Assembly: GCA_000277445.1 (NCBI GenBank)
Contig: AJWJ01000023.1
Span: forward strand, 1 to 64,000
Length of the DNA: 64,000 nt
Source: Polysphondylium violaceum
Taxonomy: Eukaryota; Evosea; Eumycetozoa; Dictyosteliales; Dictyosteliaceae
Reading direction: 5' to 3'
Both the position numbers and the translations under genes were made by a program. The notes under the pieces are model-generated. The model was not told the DNA's origin and did not search any database. It saw only the letters and a list, made by a program, of their open reading frames with translations. Shown piece after piece: positions 23,901-33,218 of this stretch (its first letter is position 1; each line of letters begins with the position of its first letter).

Positions 23901-26840
23901 ACCAACCTTTATCTCCTCGCCCTATAGTTTGGATTTCCAAGAGGAAATTCTGGAACAATTGATTACAAAAATGGACTATCTCTTAAACAAGGCCGGAGAA
24001 GTTGGTAGTGATCCTCTCAAAGGTGGCCCACCATTCTTATCAGACTTTATTTGGGAGGAGCTCAAGGAACTCACTCGTTCACTGTCAAACTTCATCAATA
24101 AATTTGGAATCTATGGCGAGCTATGTGAAAGCAAGTTGCTCAAGGTGTCTACATGGGCATTTATTGAAAGCTTTAGAAGATGGAGAGCCGAGATCATCAA
24201 TCCGTATGATTTCAAGTTGGTGTTGGAACTCTCGAGATCCATCATTCTCAAGAGCACTGCATCCATTCTCACCATTACCGACGACAGTCAATGGTGTTCA
24301 TTGTTGCTCTGTCTCTACAAACTCTATTGTCTTGTGATCAGACCCCACTTTGGCTATATTTCTGGTCAAAGAGAATTGGAGGAAAACTTTAGTCAAGATC
24401 CAACCCAAGTCTCTCTGACCCAATCGACAGAGATGATTAAATTCTTGGTGGGGCTATTGACAAACACCCACTTTTACACTCCAATGCCAGGCTCACATAT
24501 TGGTCAATTGATATTTGACAGTTTTATTCGCTCCATCATTCCATTGGCCACCAAAGGATTCGATTTCATCTATCCATCAGTGACCCTTGGCGACGAAAAT
24601 GAATTTGGTGGTGGCATCATTCCCAACTGTCCAATCTTTTCCTCGATCGTCTCGCCAGAACAAAATATGCGTGCCTTTATAAAGTTTGTTCATTTTGTCG
24701 ACATTACCGATGAAAATGGCTTTGATCAAATATGGAGAATTTTGGAGCCAATCTTTGTGGCCCCGCTGATGGACGCTGAAGTGGGCACCGATGAAATCAC
24801 TGAAGAGTGTAAATGTTTATCACTCAGTGGCATGGTTAGCATGATTACCAAAGTCTGCTTTGAAATCAATGGCGTCAATTCTCAAGTCAACCTCCTCGAG
24901 ACTTGCTCGATTCCAAAATCATTTTATAACCATATCCCAAGAGAAAAGGACCTCATTTTCTTGAATACCAACGCTGGTAAAAAGCTTAATCATCTCTTGT
25001 CCACCATCTATGCCTCGATGCCTCAATCAGAACTCCCTCTTGGAAACAGTGGCGCTGAAAATGAGCCCTCTTCCTCTTTGTCTGCCTATCATTTCAACAT
25101 TGAACGTAGCTTTTCCTGGAACTCTTTTGGCTCTGGTCAAATATCTTTGGTCGACTTGCGTCTTTTCAAGACACCAACCTTTATTGGCATCAATTTTACT
25201 CCCATCATAAAGAATCTTTTAGAGACTTTTGAAAGCTTCCTCATAAACCCAATGTGTCCTCCTATGTTGAAAAAAGAGATTCTCCGTTCCGTTGTCACAC
25301 TCTCTGATCTCTTCAACCGTGATCAAGTGAGTTGGATGTTTAAACTTTTCACCTCGATTTATAAATCTGATGAAAGTGACGACTTTTTAATCAAACAACA
25401 CCTAATCCTTGGCATTTGCAAGAGTATTGCCATTCTTCAACCAACCACCCCTGCCAGCACCATCAGTGGCACCATCAATGAACCCAACCATCCTGTGCAA
25501 ATATTTGAAATGCTCTCGGCCGCTCTTGATCATCAAAACATCTCTTTACAAGTGTCTGCATTGGACGGTATCCTTTATCTCTTAGAAGGCAAGGTCAACA
25601 AATATATTCAAGGTCCTCTCTTACAATTCCTCTTTAAATGGATTCATTCTCGCCTCAGCACAGCCCCATTCCCACCAGTCCAGTTGACATTGAGAGTGCT
25701 GGCCACCATGTTTTTAATCATTGAACAATATAGTCGTGAAGCTGAAGAAACATCATTCACCAAACGTGCCGTGTTTACTTGTATCAATCTGGGCCAACAA
25801 GCCTCGACCCCCGTTCCCATCGTGTATGGTGTGTTTAGAGGTCTCGATAGACTCTTGGTGAGCTTTAGTTTGTCCCACTCTCAAAGAGAGTTGATCAGTC
25901 ATTTCTCTTTGAAATCCTTGCCCTCAGAGAACCCAATTCGTTCCCTATTGGCCTTGGGCCTCATGGTCACATGCATCTATACTGGCGACGAAACTGGTAT
26001 CACTTCGTTGAATTTCACAAAATCAACATCCTCTTTTGGCACCACCTCTATCAATAGTCTTACCGCCTTTGAAGGAGGTCTCACTGATGCACCACCACTC
26101 AGCTACTCGTCCGACATAAACTACTCTTCCACGACACTTGAAGGCAGCGAAGAGGTTATGGATTCCAACGAACGTCAACGTTTTTCTCGTGTAAATAATA
26201 TGGAAAAGGTGAAAATGTTGTTTGATAAAATCAAATGTGTCTCTCAATCTTCTTACGAGGCCTATGTTCTCTCTGAAGTCATTCCCACCGTCATTGTCGA
26301 TCTCTTTCCATCGGTTGACCAAATTCTCTCCTTTATTTTGGGTGAATTTTTAAAACAAAGCAAAACGTCGCCAAAGATTATGTGTCAAATTTTGTCTCGA
26401 GTATTTAGTCTTTTGATTGAAAATGACAATAACAACAGCAATGTTGACGAAAGAAACAACCAACATTTGATCAATTATTGGATTATCATATGTTTACAAA
26501 ACTTTTTCCAAATTCAAAATCCATCTCACTGTCTTTGGGCTCTAACTTATTTATTTTTATCTTCTTCCCCTTCAAAATCTTTTAAATTATTGTATGTATA
26601 TTTTATTTAACTTTATTGAATTATTTTTATTTGATTATATATTTACAACAAAATATTTCTTTTTTTAGGGAATCTGAATTTTCAAACAAAATCCAAACAA
26701 ATGAAAAATTATTTTTAATTGTTGCCGCTGAATTTTATTATAATAGTCAACTTTCTCAAGAAAACAAAAAAATGTTTAAAGATATAATTTCAAAGTCTAA
26801 ATTAGAACCATACAAAACACTCTTAAAAATACTTTTGTAA
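17971..26840 (+). CDS. htt: Huntingtin
   Basis: Four exons, 17971-18219, 18299-19115, 19190-26591 and 26669-26840, give about 2,879 residues (human protein about 3,140; D. discoideum about 3,100). The first 17 residues (MDLIKALDVLSTSPIDT) keep the pattern of the human N17 helix, and 'CRTVSEQICAPSLRN.ADFPRFLSIAI' and 'EVCSYIRPSKCRKYIISLVP' follow the human N-terminal HEAT repeats. The rest is HEAT-type alpha-solenoid interrupted by Asn/Ser/Thr-rich loops, with a bridge and C-terminal HEAT region as in the known structure. There is no polyglutamine at the N-terminus; only a run of seven Gln occurs near residue 1,865. In animals and in Dictyostelium huntingtin is a scaffold with HAP40 affecting vesicle traffic, development and chemotaxis. 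Codon use in the middle (20,400-22,600) is C/G-rich compared with the ends. Confidence 0.93.
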
Positions 26841-27215
26841 TTATAATTGAAATAAATTAAAATATTTATAATTAAAAAAATATAATCTGTATTTATTTAT
26901 AGTAAATAAATAAAATGAAATAGATACTCAATAATTTTAATATATATTAATGACTGGTAATCTTAATAAAATAACATTATCATAATGTAATAAAAGTATT
27001 AATATATGAATTAAAACTAGATAGGAGTCTATAAAAAGTAAAAAAAAAAAAAGAAAAAAAAAAAAAAGATGTAAAATTCCCTTTTTGGAACATTATTTTT
27101 GTTAATAATAAAAGGTGTGTCAACAGGATATGGGGTGAACAAATTTTATTATTTCTTTTTTTATAATTTACTTTGATAAATAATCTCTCTAAAACAATTT
27201 ATAAATATATATAAA
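26841..27215. other. Intergenic region
   Basis: AT-rich 3' flank of huntingtin (AATAAA near 26851) and promoter of the first NmrA-like gene, with a poly(A) tract at 27041-27068. No gene seen. Confidence 0.6.
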
Positions 27216-28124
27216 ATGTCAAAAAAATTAATTAGTGTATTTGGAGCAACAGGACACCAAGGAGGAAGTGTTGTAAATGCTTTGTTAGAGAAAAGAGATG
27301 ATTTTAGTATACGCATTTTCACACGTAATACCAATTCAGACAAATCAAAACAACTAAAGAATAGAGGTGTCGATGTGGTCGAATTGGATTTGGAAAAAGT
27401 GAACACTATGGCAATAACAAAGGCCTTGGAGGGAAGCTATGGGGTTTTTATTGTCACTGATTTTTGGAGTCTAGGTAACAAAGAGATACAAATCACTAAA
27501 AACATAGTCGACGCTGCATTCAATGCCCACGTTAAACATTTGGTCTACAGCAGTTTAGCTCACGTATCCAAGATAACAAATGGGAGAATATGTTCGCCAG
27601 AGTATGACAACAAGGCAACTGTCGAGGAGTACGTAAGGGAGAGATACAACAACGCCAAGAATACTGCTATGGCCGTATCATTTGTTCAGTGTCCTTTTTA
27701 TGCTCAGAATTTTCATAGCGATGCTTTTAAGCCACTGAGAGACAATAATGGGGTTTACAGGCTACGCATGCCACTTGACCCTGCTTTAAAGCCATTAGAA
27801 ATTGGCGATATAAGCAATATCGGTTATATCGTGTTGGGTATATTTAGCAATCCGCTGAAATACAATCTAGTGGTAGTACCTTTTGCAGGCTCCACACTAC
27901 ATGGTAAAGAAATCGCAGAAATTATGTCGAAAACCAGTGGAAAAAAGGTAGAATATCAGTTTGTACCCACATCAGAGTATGATCCCCCATCCATTGCAGA
28001 CATGTTTAGATTTTGCTCAGAGTATGGCGCTTTCAATGGTCTCGATACATCATTGGCAACCGATATCACCAGACTTACAACCTTGGAGGAGTACCTTACA
28101 AACAACCCCCTCGACCTTCTATAG
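27216..28124 (+). CDS. NmrA-like NAD(P)-binding protein, copy 1
   Basis: Single exon, 302 residues. The N-terminal 'VFGATGHQGGSVVNALL' is the GxxGxxG dinucleotide-binding loop of the atypical short-chain dehydrogenase/NmrA family, and 'VFIVTDFW' plus 'HLVYSSLA' are further family blocks. The Tyr-x-x-x-Lys catalytic pair of true SDR enzymes is not evident, as in redox-sensing NmrA/HSCARG proteins. It lies in tandem with a second, same-length copy starting 330 bases downstream. In Dictyostelium an NmrA-like protein, PadA, controls prestalk differentiation; this copy is the more diverged from that type. Function by inference: NADP(H)-sensitive regulator. Confidence 0.85.
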   Translation: MSKKLISVFGATGHQGGSVVNALLEKRDDFSIRIFTRNTNSDKSKQLKNRGVDVVELDLEKVNTMAITKALEGSYGVFIVTDFWSLGNKEIQITKNIVDAAFNAHVKHLVYSSLAHVSKITNGRICSPEYDNKATVEEYVRERYNNAKNTAMAVSFVQCPFYAQNFHSDAFKPLRDNNGVYRLRMPLDPALKPLEIGDISNIGYIVLGIFSNPLKYNLVVVPFAGSTLHGKEIAEIMSKTSGKKVEYQFVPTSEYDPPSIADMFRFCSEYGAFNGLDTSLATDITRLTTLEEYLTNNPLDLL

Positions 28125-28230
28125 ATAAAGAATAAAAGAACTTTAATTAAAAGAAGATATTGAAGAAGACACGCATGTGTCTCTCTATTTATTTGTATGT
28201 GCCCCACTCTATACACCTTACCCTTCTCAT

Positions 28231-28253
28231 CGTTCTTTTGCGCGAAAAGAACG
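28231..28253. other. Short perfect hairpin between NmrA-like genes
   Basis: A 9-base arm (cgttctttt) and its exact complement flank the 5-base loop gcgcg. It lies 107 bases after the stop of copy 1 and is GC-richer than the surroundings. Role unknown; it might mark the 3' end of the first transcript. Confidence 0.5.
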
Positions 28254-28453
28254 TGTGAATTGAAAATTGTTGTCATTTTTACAAATTTTATTTTTTAGAT
28301 TTTTTTTGTTTTTTTTTGAATTATTTTATTTTTTTCTGTTTTTTTCACAGATCACCAAGATGTATAAATTAAATTGGAAATCATATGCAAAAGATATACA
28401 AAATTAAATTAGATTTTAAATTAAATACATATAAATATAGAAATTGATAAATA

Positions 28454-29362
28454 ATGACAGGCAAGATTATTAGTGTTTTTGGTTCAACTGGATTACAAGG
28501 TGGTGCAGTGGTAAATGCATTATTAAAAGATGGAACCTTTAAAGTTCGTGCTTTAACCAGAAATGTTGAATCCCCATCAGCAAAGAAATTGGTGGAAAAG
28601 GGTGCTCAAGTAGCCACTGTTGATTTAAATAATGATGTAGAGTCTATTGCCAAAGTATTGCAAGGAAGCTATGGTGTTTACTTGGTCACTGATTTTTGGT
28701 CTCTTTTTGAAAAGGAAGAAGAGATTGGCAAAAAGGTAGTTGATGCTGCTCTCAAGGCCGGTGTTCAACATTTTATTTACAGCAGTCTTGCCAACACCTC
28801 CAAGATTAGTAATGGAAAAATTGTTGTACCAGAATTTGATATGAAAGCCCATATTGAAGACTATGCCAGACAAGTTAGTGCTAAACATCCTGAATTCATT
28901 TCATCTTTTGTCCATCTCCCCTACTATGCTCAAGGATTCAATACAGATTTTTTACCAATTACTAAAATTGAAGAAGACAAATACTTTATCTCTTTTCCAA
29001 TCAGTGGAAAACCAATGGAATTAATAGATGTAAATGATGTTGGTCCAATTGCCTTGGCTGAGTTTAAAGATCCAAAAAAATACTCTGGTGTAGGTATCCA
29101 TTTCACCGGATCTGCTTTAAGTGGTCCAGAAATTGCTGAAAAACTCTCCAAAGCCACTGGTAAAAGTATCATTTTCAAGCCAATGACCTATGAAGAATAT
29201 TTAGCTCTAGGTTTCCCAGGTGTTGAAGGAATTGCAGATATGTTTAAATTTGTTTCAGAATATGGTTCCTATCCTGGAAAAGATTCAAATTTAGCCAAAG
29301 AAATCATTCATATCACCACTTTTGATGAATATCTTGAAAAGAATCCAATTCAATTAAAATAG
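28454..29362 (+). CDS. NmrA-like NAD(P)-binding protein, copy 2 (PadA-type)
   Basis: Single exon, 302 residues, same length as its neighbour. It begins 'MTGKIISVFGSTGLQGGAVV', with the dinucleotide-binding loop GxTGxxGG at residues 10-16, followed by 'VRALTRN', 'GVYLVTDFWSL', 'FIYSSLAN' and 'IGPIALAEF'-type blocks shared with copy 1. The short intergenic spacing and matched length show tandem duplication. Sequence is close to what I recall of Dictyostelium PadA, an NmrA-like protein needed for prestalk cell fate, so PadA-like function is likely but not proven. No membrane or signal segment; cytosolic. Confidence 0.88.
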   Translation: MTGKIISVFGSTGLQGGAVVNALLKDGTFKVRALTRNVESPSAKKLVEKGAQVATVDLNNDVESIAKVLQGSYGVYLVTDFWSLFEKEEEIGKKVVDAALKAGVQHFIYSSLANTSKISNGKIVVPEFDMKAHIEDYARQVSAKHPEFISSFVHLPYYAQGFNTDFLPITKIEEDKYFISFPISGKPMELIDVNDVGPIALAEFKDPKKYSGVGIHFTGSALSGPEIAEKLSKATGKSIIFKPMTYEEYLALGFPGVEGIADMFKFVSEYGSYPGKDSNLAKEIIHITTFDEYLEKNPIQLK

Positions 29363-29475
29363 AAGAACAAAAAAATAAATAAATTGTATATTTTAAAATT
29401 ATTGAAATGGCAAAATATTTTACTCAAACCCAGAGTAAAAGAGATCACCAATTGAATATTTTATTTAATATTAAG

Positions 29476-29741
29476 TTATCCAGCACCATGCTTACAAATA
29501 ACATTCCAAAAGGTGGACCCTTTCTTTGCATCTACACAAAAATCACAAGGATTATTGCAAACAATAGTTAATTCATTGCTTCCTTCTTTGGATGCTTGCG
29601 TGATAGAGTTTGAAACAGCCTTATTTGAAGATGGTGGTGATAAAATACCAACAGACGAGATTATACCTGTTTTGGGTATATTAGTAAAGCCAAAACTATG
29701 AAAGAATAAAAATAGAGATAATTATTACTCAAGATTGTCAT
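29476..29741 (-). CDS. hssA/B-like small protein, copy A
   Basis: Two exons: 29741-29729 (13 bases) and 29666-29476 (191 bases), joined in phase 1 across a GTAATA...AACAG intron, 67 residues. It starts MTILSIISSVGILSPPSSNK, the N-terminal signature of the hssA/B (sigN/srfA-induced) family of D. discoideum, which begins 'MTI..SISS'. The C-terminal half lacks the usual Gly-rich tail and instead has Cys-x4-Cys-x2-Cys and a final Cys. Two further genes of identical length and exon layout follow at about 300-base intervals. In D. discoideum the family is induced during post-aggregative development; biochemical role unknown. An apparent plus-strand reading frame over 29513-29701 is only its complement. 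Confidence 0.72.
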
Positions 29742-29781
29742 TTTATAAAGAAATTGATTATCAAAAAATGGTTGGCAATTT

Positions 29782-30048
29782 TTATTTTTTAATGTTATCA
29801 CCAATTTTTGGAGGTGTTGGAATTCCTCCATAGCATTTACATGGTCCAACACAACAACACATTAAACGTTTACTTGATTGATTCTCAGTTGATAAATTTA
29901 ATCCATTACTTGCATTTTGGGTATTTGATAAAGATGTTGATATTTTGTTAAGACCAATAGAAGAAATAGAATCTAGAAATTAAAACTTTTGGTTAAAATA
30001 TTATATAAAACTAAAACCTGGCAACTCCAACTTACTAAAGATTGTCAT
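29782..30048 (-). CDS. hssA/B-like small protein, copy B
   Basis: Exons 30048-30036 (13 bases) and 29972-29782 (191 bases), intron GTAAGT...TCTAG in phase 1, 67 residues. The start MTIFNSISSIGLNKIST matches the hssA/B N-terminus. The second half contains Cys-Cys-Cys-x3-Cys-x-Cys then a Pro-Pro-rich end (GGIPTPPK). Exon lengths are identical to copies A and C although most residues after position 12 differ, so the intron position and length are preserved while the sequence has diverged. Likely developmentally regulated by family analogy. Confidence 0.78.
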
Positions 30049-30171
30049 TTTAGAAAAAGCACATTCCTCCAAATATGAAATTTCAGACCTTTTATACGCC
30101 TACTTTTATTAAAAAACACAAGGAGTAAAATAAAAATGGCAAAGTAGATTTTATTATTAAATCTATAATGA

Positions 30172-30435
30172 TTAAATTGTTTCAACGCTTTTGCAAACAA
30201 TAAAGTCACATTTTGGGCAAAGTGGACATCTTCTTGTGGCAATTTCATTATTAAGAGATTTGGTTACCCCTACATGAAATAATTGTGTCGTACTCTTTTT
30301 GCCATCAGAATTATTAAAGAAAACAGATTTTGAACTCAAAACATTGAAAGAGGAAATTGATTCTACAAATAAGTGTTAATAAAATATCATATTTTATTCA
30401 TGATTTAAATCAGAAAACATACTTATAATTGTCAT
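30172..30435 (-). CDS. hssA/B-like small protein, copy C
   Basis: Exons 30435-30423 (13 bases) and 30362-30172 (191 bases), intron GTATGT...TTGTAG in phase 1, 67 residues. Begins MTIIKSISSFNVLSSKS as in the hssA/B family. The C-terminal third has two Cys-x2-Cys pairs' worth of cysteines (RRCPLCPKC and IVCK), a pattern that could bind metal. It is the promoter-proximal member of the three-gene minus-strand array; each gene has its own start context (taaaATGACAAT), so each is probably transcribed separately. Confidence 0.78.
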
Positions 30436-30695
30436 TTTAGATGGGTAAATGGATTGTAATTAAAAATGGGTGCTTTATTTTTATTTATATTACGCCCCAC
30501 TTTTACATTTGACAAAAGATAAATCTAATAAACCAATAATGGAATCGGGGAGGTACAAATAAATATCTTTTTTGTTAAAATTTAATTAATTTATTTCACC
30601 AAATATAATATAATTTATTTGATAAATTTGCATAGCTAAAGATACGGCGGGAGATATAATTATAGAGTGAGTGGAGGTGATGAGGGTGATGGTTG

Positions 30696-30730
<35 letters not shown>

Positions 30731-30737
30731 TCTGAAT
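30436..30737. other. Intergenic region with 24-base poly(T)
   Basis: AT-rich, including a t-run at 30701-30724 just downstream of the eIF3L stop codon. No gene seen. Confidence 0.6.
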
Positions 30738-32860
30738 TTACATCCAATTGTATTGTGGAGTCAAGGAACCTTCGAATTTGAGAATAGAGTTGATAAATGA
30801 ATCGGTTTCTTTGGCATATAAACGATTGTCAATGTGGATCATATCTTGGTCAATGTAGAAATCAATATCGACTTGATTGTGATACTTGGTCTCACCTTTG
30901 CCGAGGACATTTACGTTTTTGTGTTTGTAACAAGTTAATTTGATTCTGAGTTCTTCTGGGTCGATTTGAAGGAGACCAGCGAGTTTTTGAATAGAGATGG
31001 TAGAGTAAAGAGTAATATAACTACGAATGGTGGTCAATAAGGATTGTTGTTTAACCTCTTCAAGGAACAATGCCATTTGTAAACGATGGGCATCCAAAGC
31101 GTTGGAACTGTGACCAGAGAGATGTGGATTGACTGCATTTATACATCTTGGAGATGAATAACTATATAATTCTTCATAAACAGAAATATCACTATAGTAA
31201 AATTATTTATGTTAATACCGATACTACTATTACTATCTACTCAACTACTCGTGATATATACCCTTTTTGTAACTTTAATAATTTATCACCAAACTTTTCC
31301 TTCAAAGTATTGTTTACATTTTCATCAATCTTGTTTGGATAAAGAGCTTGACAAATAGCAAGGAGTGCATACATCTTATCGATTTTCTTTTCATTCTATA
31401 GATATTGAAAGAATAAAAGAGATGTTAGTGAAATGAATGAATGGATATAAATAGATCAAAGATATACTTACATGATCAGATTGGAAATTTTGAGATTTAG
31501 TTTTAGAGGCAACGGAAACCAAGATGGTGTTTAAGGCTTTGGTGGCTTCATTATATTTTCTAGACATGAGATAAGCAAAACCGAGGTAATAGTAGAGAGT
31601 GATGTGACAGGCAGTGACATAGGTGTACATGGCCTTCTTACCCATATCGATGAGTTCGAGTGTCTTGAGAGCAAGTGTATAGTCACCCAAAAGACATTGA
31701 ACACGGACTAAACTAATGACACTATAGTAACCCAACATTTTGTATACGGGATGGGAACAAAAGTCGTCTGTGGCATTTTCAAATCTACTAGAGTTGGCAC
31801 TAAAGATTTGTGATTTCTTGATGATTAAGTAGAGATAACGAATGACGCTGGTGGTGTCCCAGATTTCTGTCAATTGGTCGACATCGACTTTCTTTAATTT
31901 AAATTTAGCAAATGTGTGATATTGATAAACAAATTCATCGACAATATCCCAAAGCCATGCATTTGGAAGATCAATTTCAACTTCATTTGGTGTAGCAGCC
32001 TCTGTATATTTATGTATGTAATGTATTTATATGTGTGTGTTAACATTCCTATTCTACATCTATTACTACGAATCTAATCTGACTATCAAACCAAACTAAT
32101 CTAAACTAAATATATACCTAATAATGTATCAAAGATTGCTGAATAATTTCTCCATGATTCAACACAAATACCAATGTTTGGTTGTGAAACAAGGGCAAAG
32201 TAATAACGGTAGTAAATTTCTCTATATAATAAAACAAAGAATCTATCGGTAACTAGATATTATGAATAAAAAGAGTATTAGATTAGGATACTATTACTTT
32301 AGATACTGTCATTCTTATGTGTAGACCATAGAGATAGAAAGAGATATAGATATAAATAATAAACAACAACACATACAAGTATCTTCGTATTTGTCACCTA
32401 AAACAGCTAAAAAGACATCAATGGTTGGAAGAGCGCAATTTGAGTAATAGGTTTCACAACTCTTGAAAAAGTTGTCATAAGAGACAAGGATATCAGAGTG
32501 AGATTGTGATTTAAAGTTTGTGAAAAAGTTTACAAAGTAATTGATGACTGGTGTAAACAATTGTTGAGCGGGTGGGAGATAGCTGGATTGGAATTGACCA
32601 GATTGGTTGTTTTGCATGCTTTGTTGGTATTGTTGGTGTTGTTGAACTTGTGCTGGGGTGAGGGTGATTGGGAAACTCTCGACGTTGGTTGGGATCTTAC
32701 GACCCTTTTGTTGGTTTCCACCTTGTTGGTTGCCTCCTTGTTGGCCACCTTGTTGCTTGTTGTAGTTGGCATTCTTGTTACCGCCTTGTCTTTGTTGGTT
32801 ATTGTTGCCGCCTTGTTGTTGCTTGTTACCGCCTTTACGGTTATTATTGTTGTTTTGCAT
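30738..32860 (-). CDS. eif3L: Translation initiation factor eIF3 subunit L
   Basis: Five exons, 32860-32377, 32252-32118, 32001-31472, 31395-31262 and 31191-30738, give 578 residues (human 564). The first ~60 residues are an Asn/Gln/Gly-rich low-complexity head absent from animals. After that the order follows human eIF3L: a helical '[12 protein letters not shown]' region, '[20 protein letters not shown]', '[17 protein letters not shown]', the TPR-like '[20 protein letters not shown]', and the C-terminal PCI winged helix '[17 protein letters not shown]' with 'DMIHI'. eIF3L sits in the PCI/MPN core of eIF3, which recruits mRNA to the 40S subunit. Its start is 359 bases from that of eIF3A, transcribed the other way. 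Confidence 0.95.
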
Positions 32861-32974
32861 CCTGTATTATATATATCTACTGACTGTATCTATGCTATAA
32901 TATGCGATAATGTATCAAAGGGTCCTGTCGTCAATAAGGCTACACGCTAATCACTTTATGAACACAAAACTAAC

Positions 32975-33007
<33 letters not shown>

Positions 33008-33218
33008 AATTTTTACGCACTCTTCACCCCCGCATAAAAAAAAAGAGAAAATCATAGAAGTTCATAAAAACACACTGAGCGCACCCTCTTCTATTTTTTT
33101 TTTTTCTCAACTTTTTTTACTCAGGCCCTCCCGATAAAAATAATTTCACAGAGTCATCTCTCTAGCTTTTGATTAGATTGTGACACATACGCGTCTATCT
33201 ATCTATCTACATACAAGC
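32861..33218. promoter_or_regulatory. Bidirectional promoter region of eif3L and eif3A
   Basis: 358 bases separate the start codons of two subunits of the same complex. The region contains a poly(A) run of about 30 bases (32977-33006), poly(T) (33096-33120) and a (ctat)n run close to the eIF3A start. Shared control is inferred from the geometry only. Confidence 0.6.

Noticed and set aside
29513-29701. Plus-strand open frame of 62 codons with a faint VPS9-like ending
   Set aside because: The minus strand of the same stretch codes exon 2 of an hssA/B-like gene whose length and intron match two neighbours exactly, so the plus-strand frame is a shadow.
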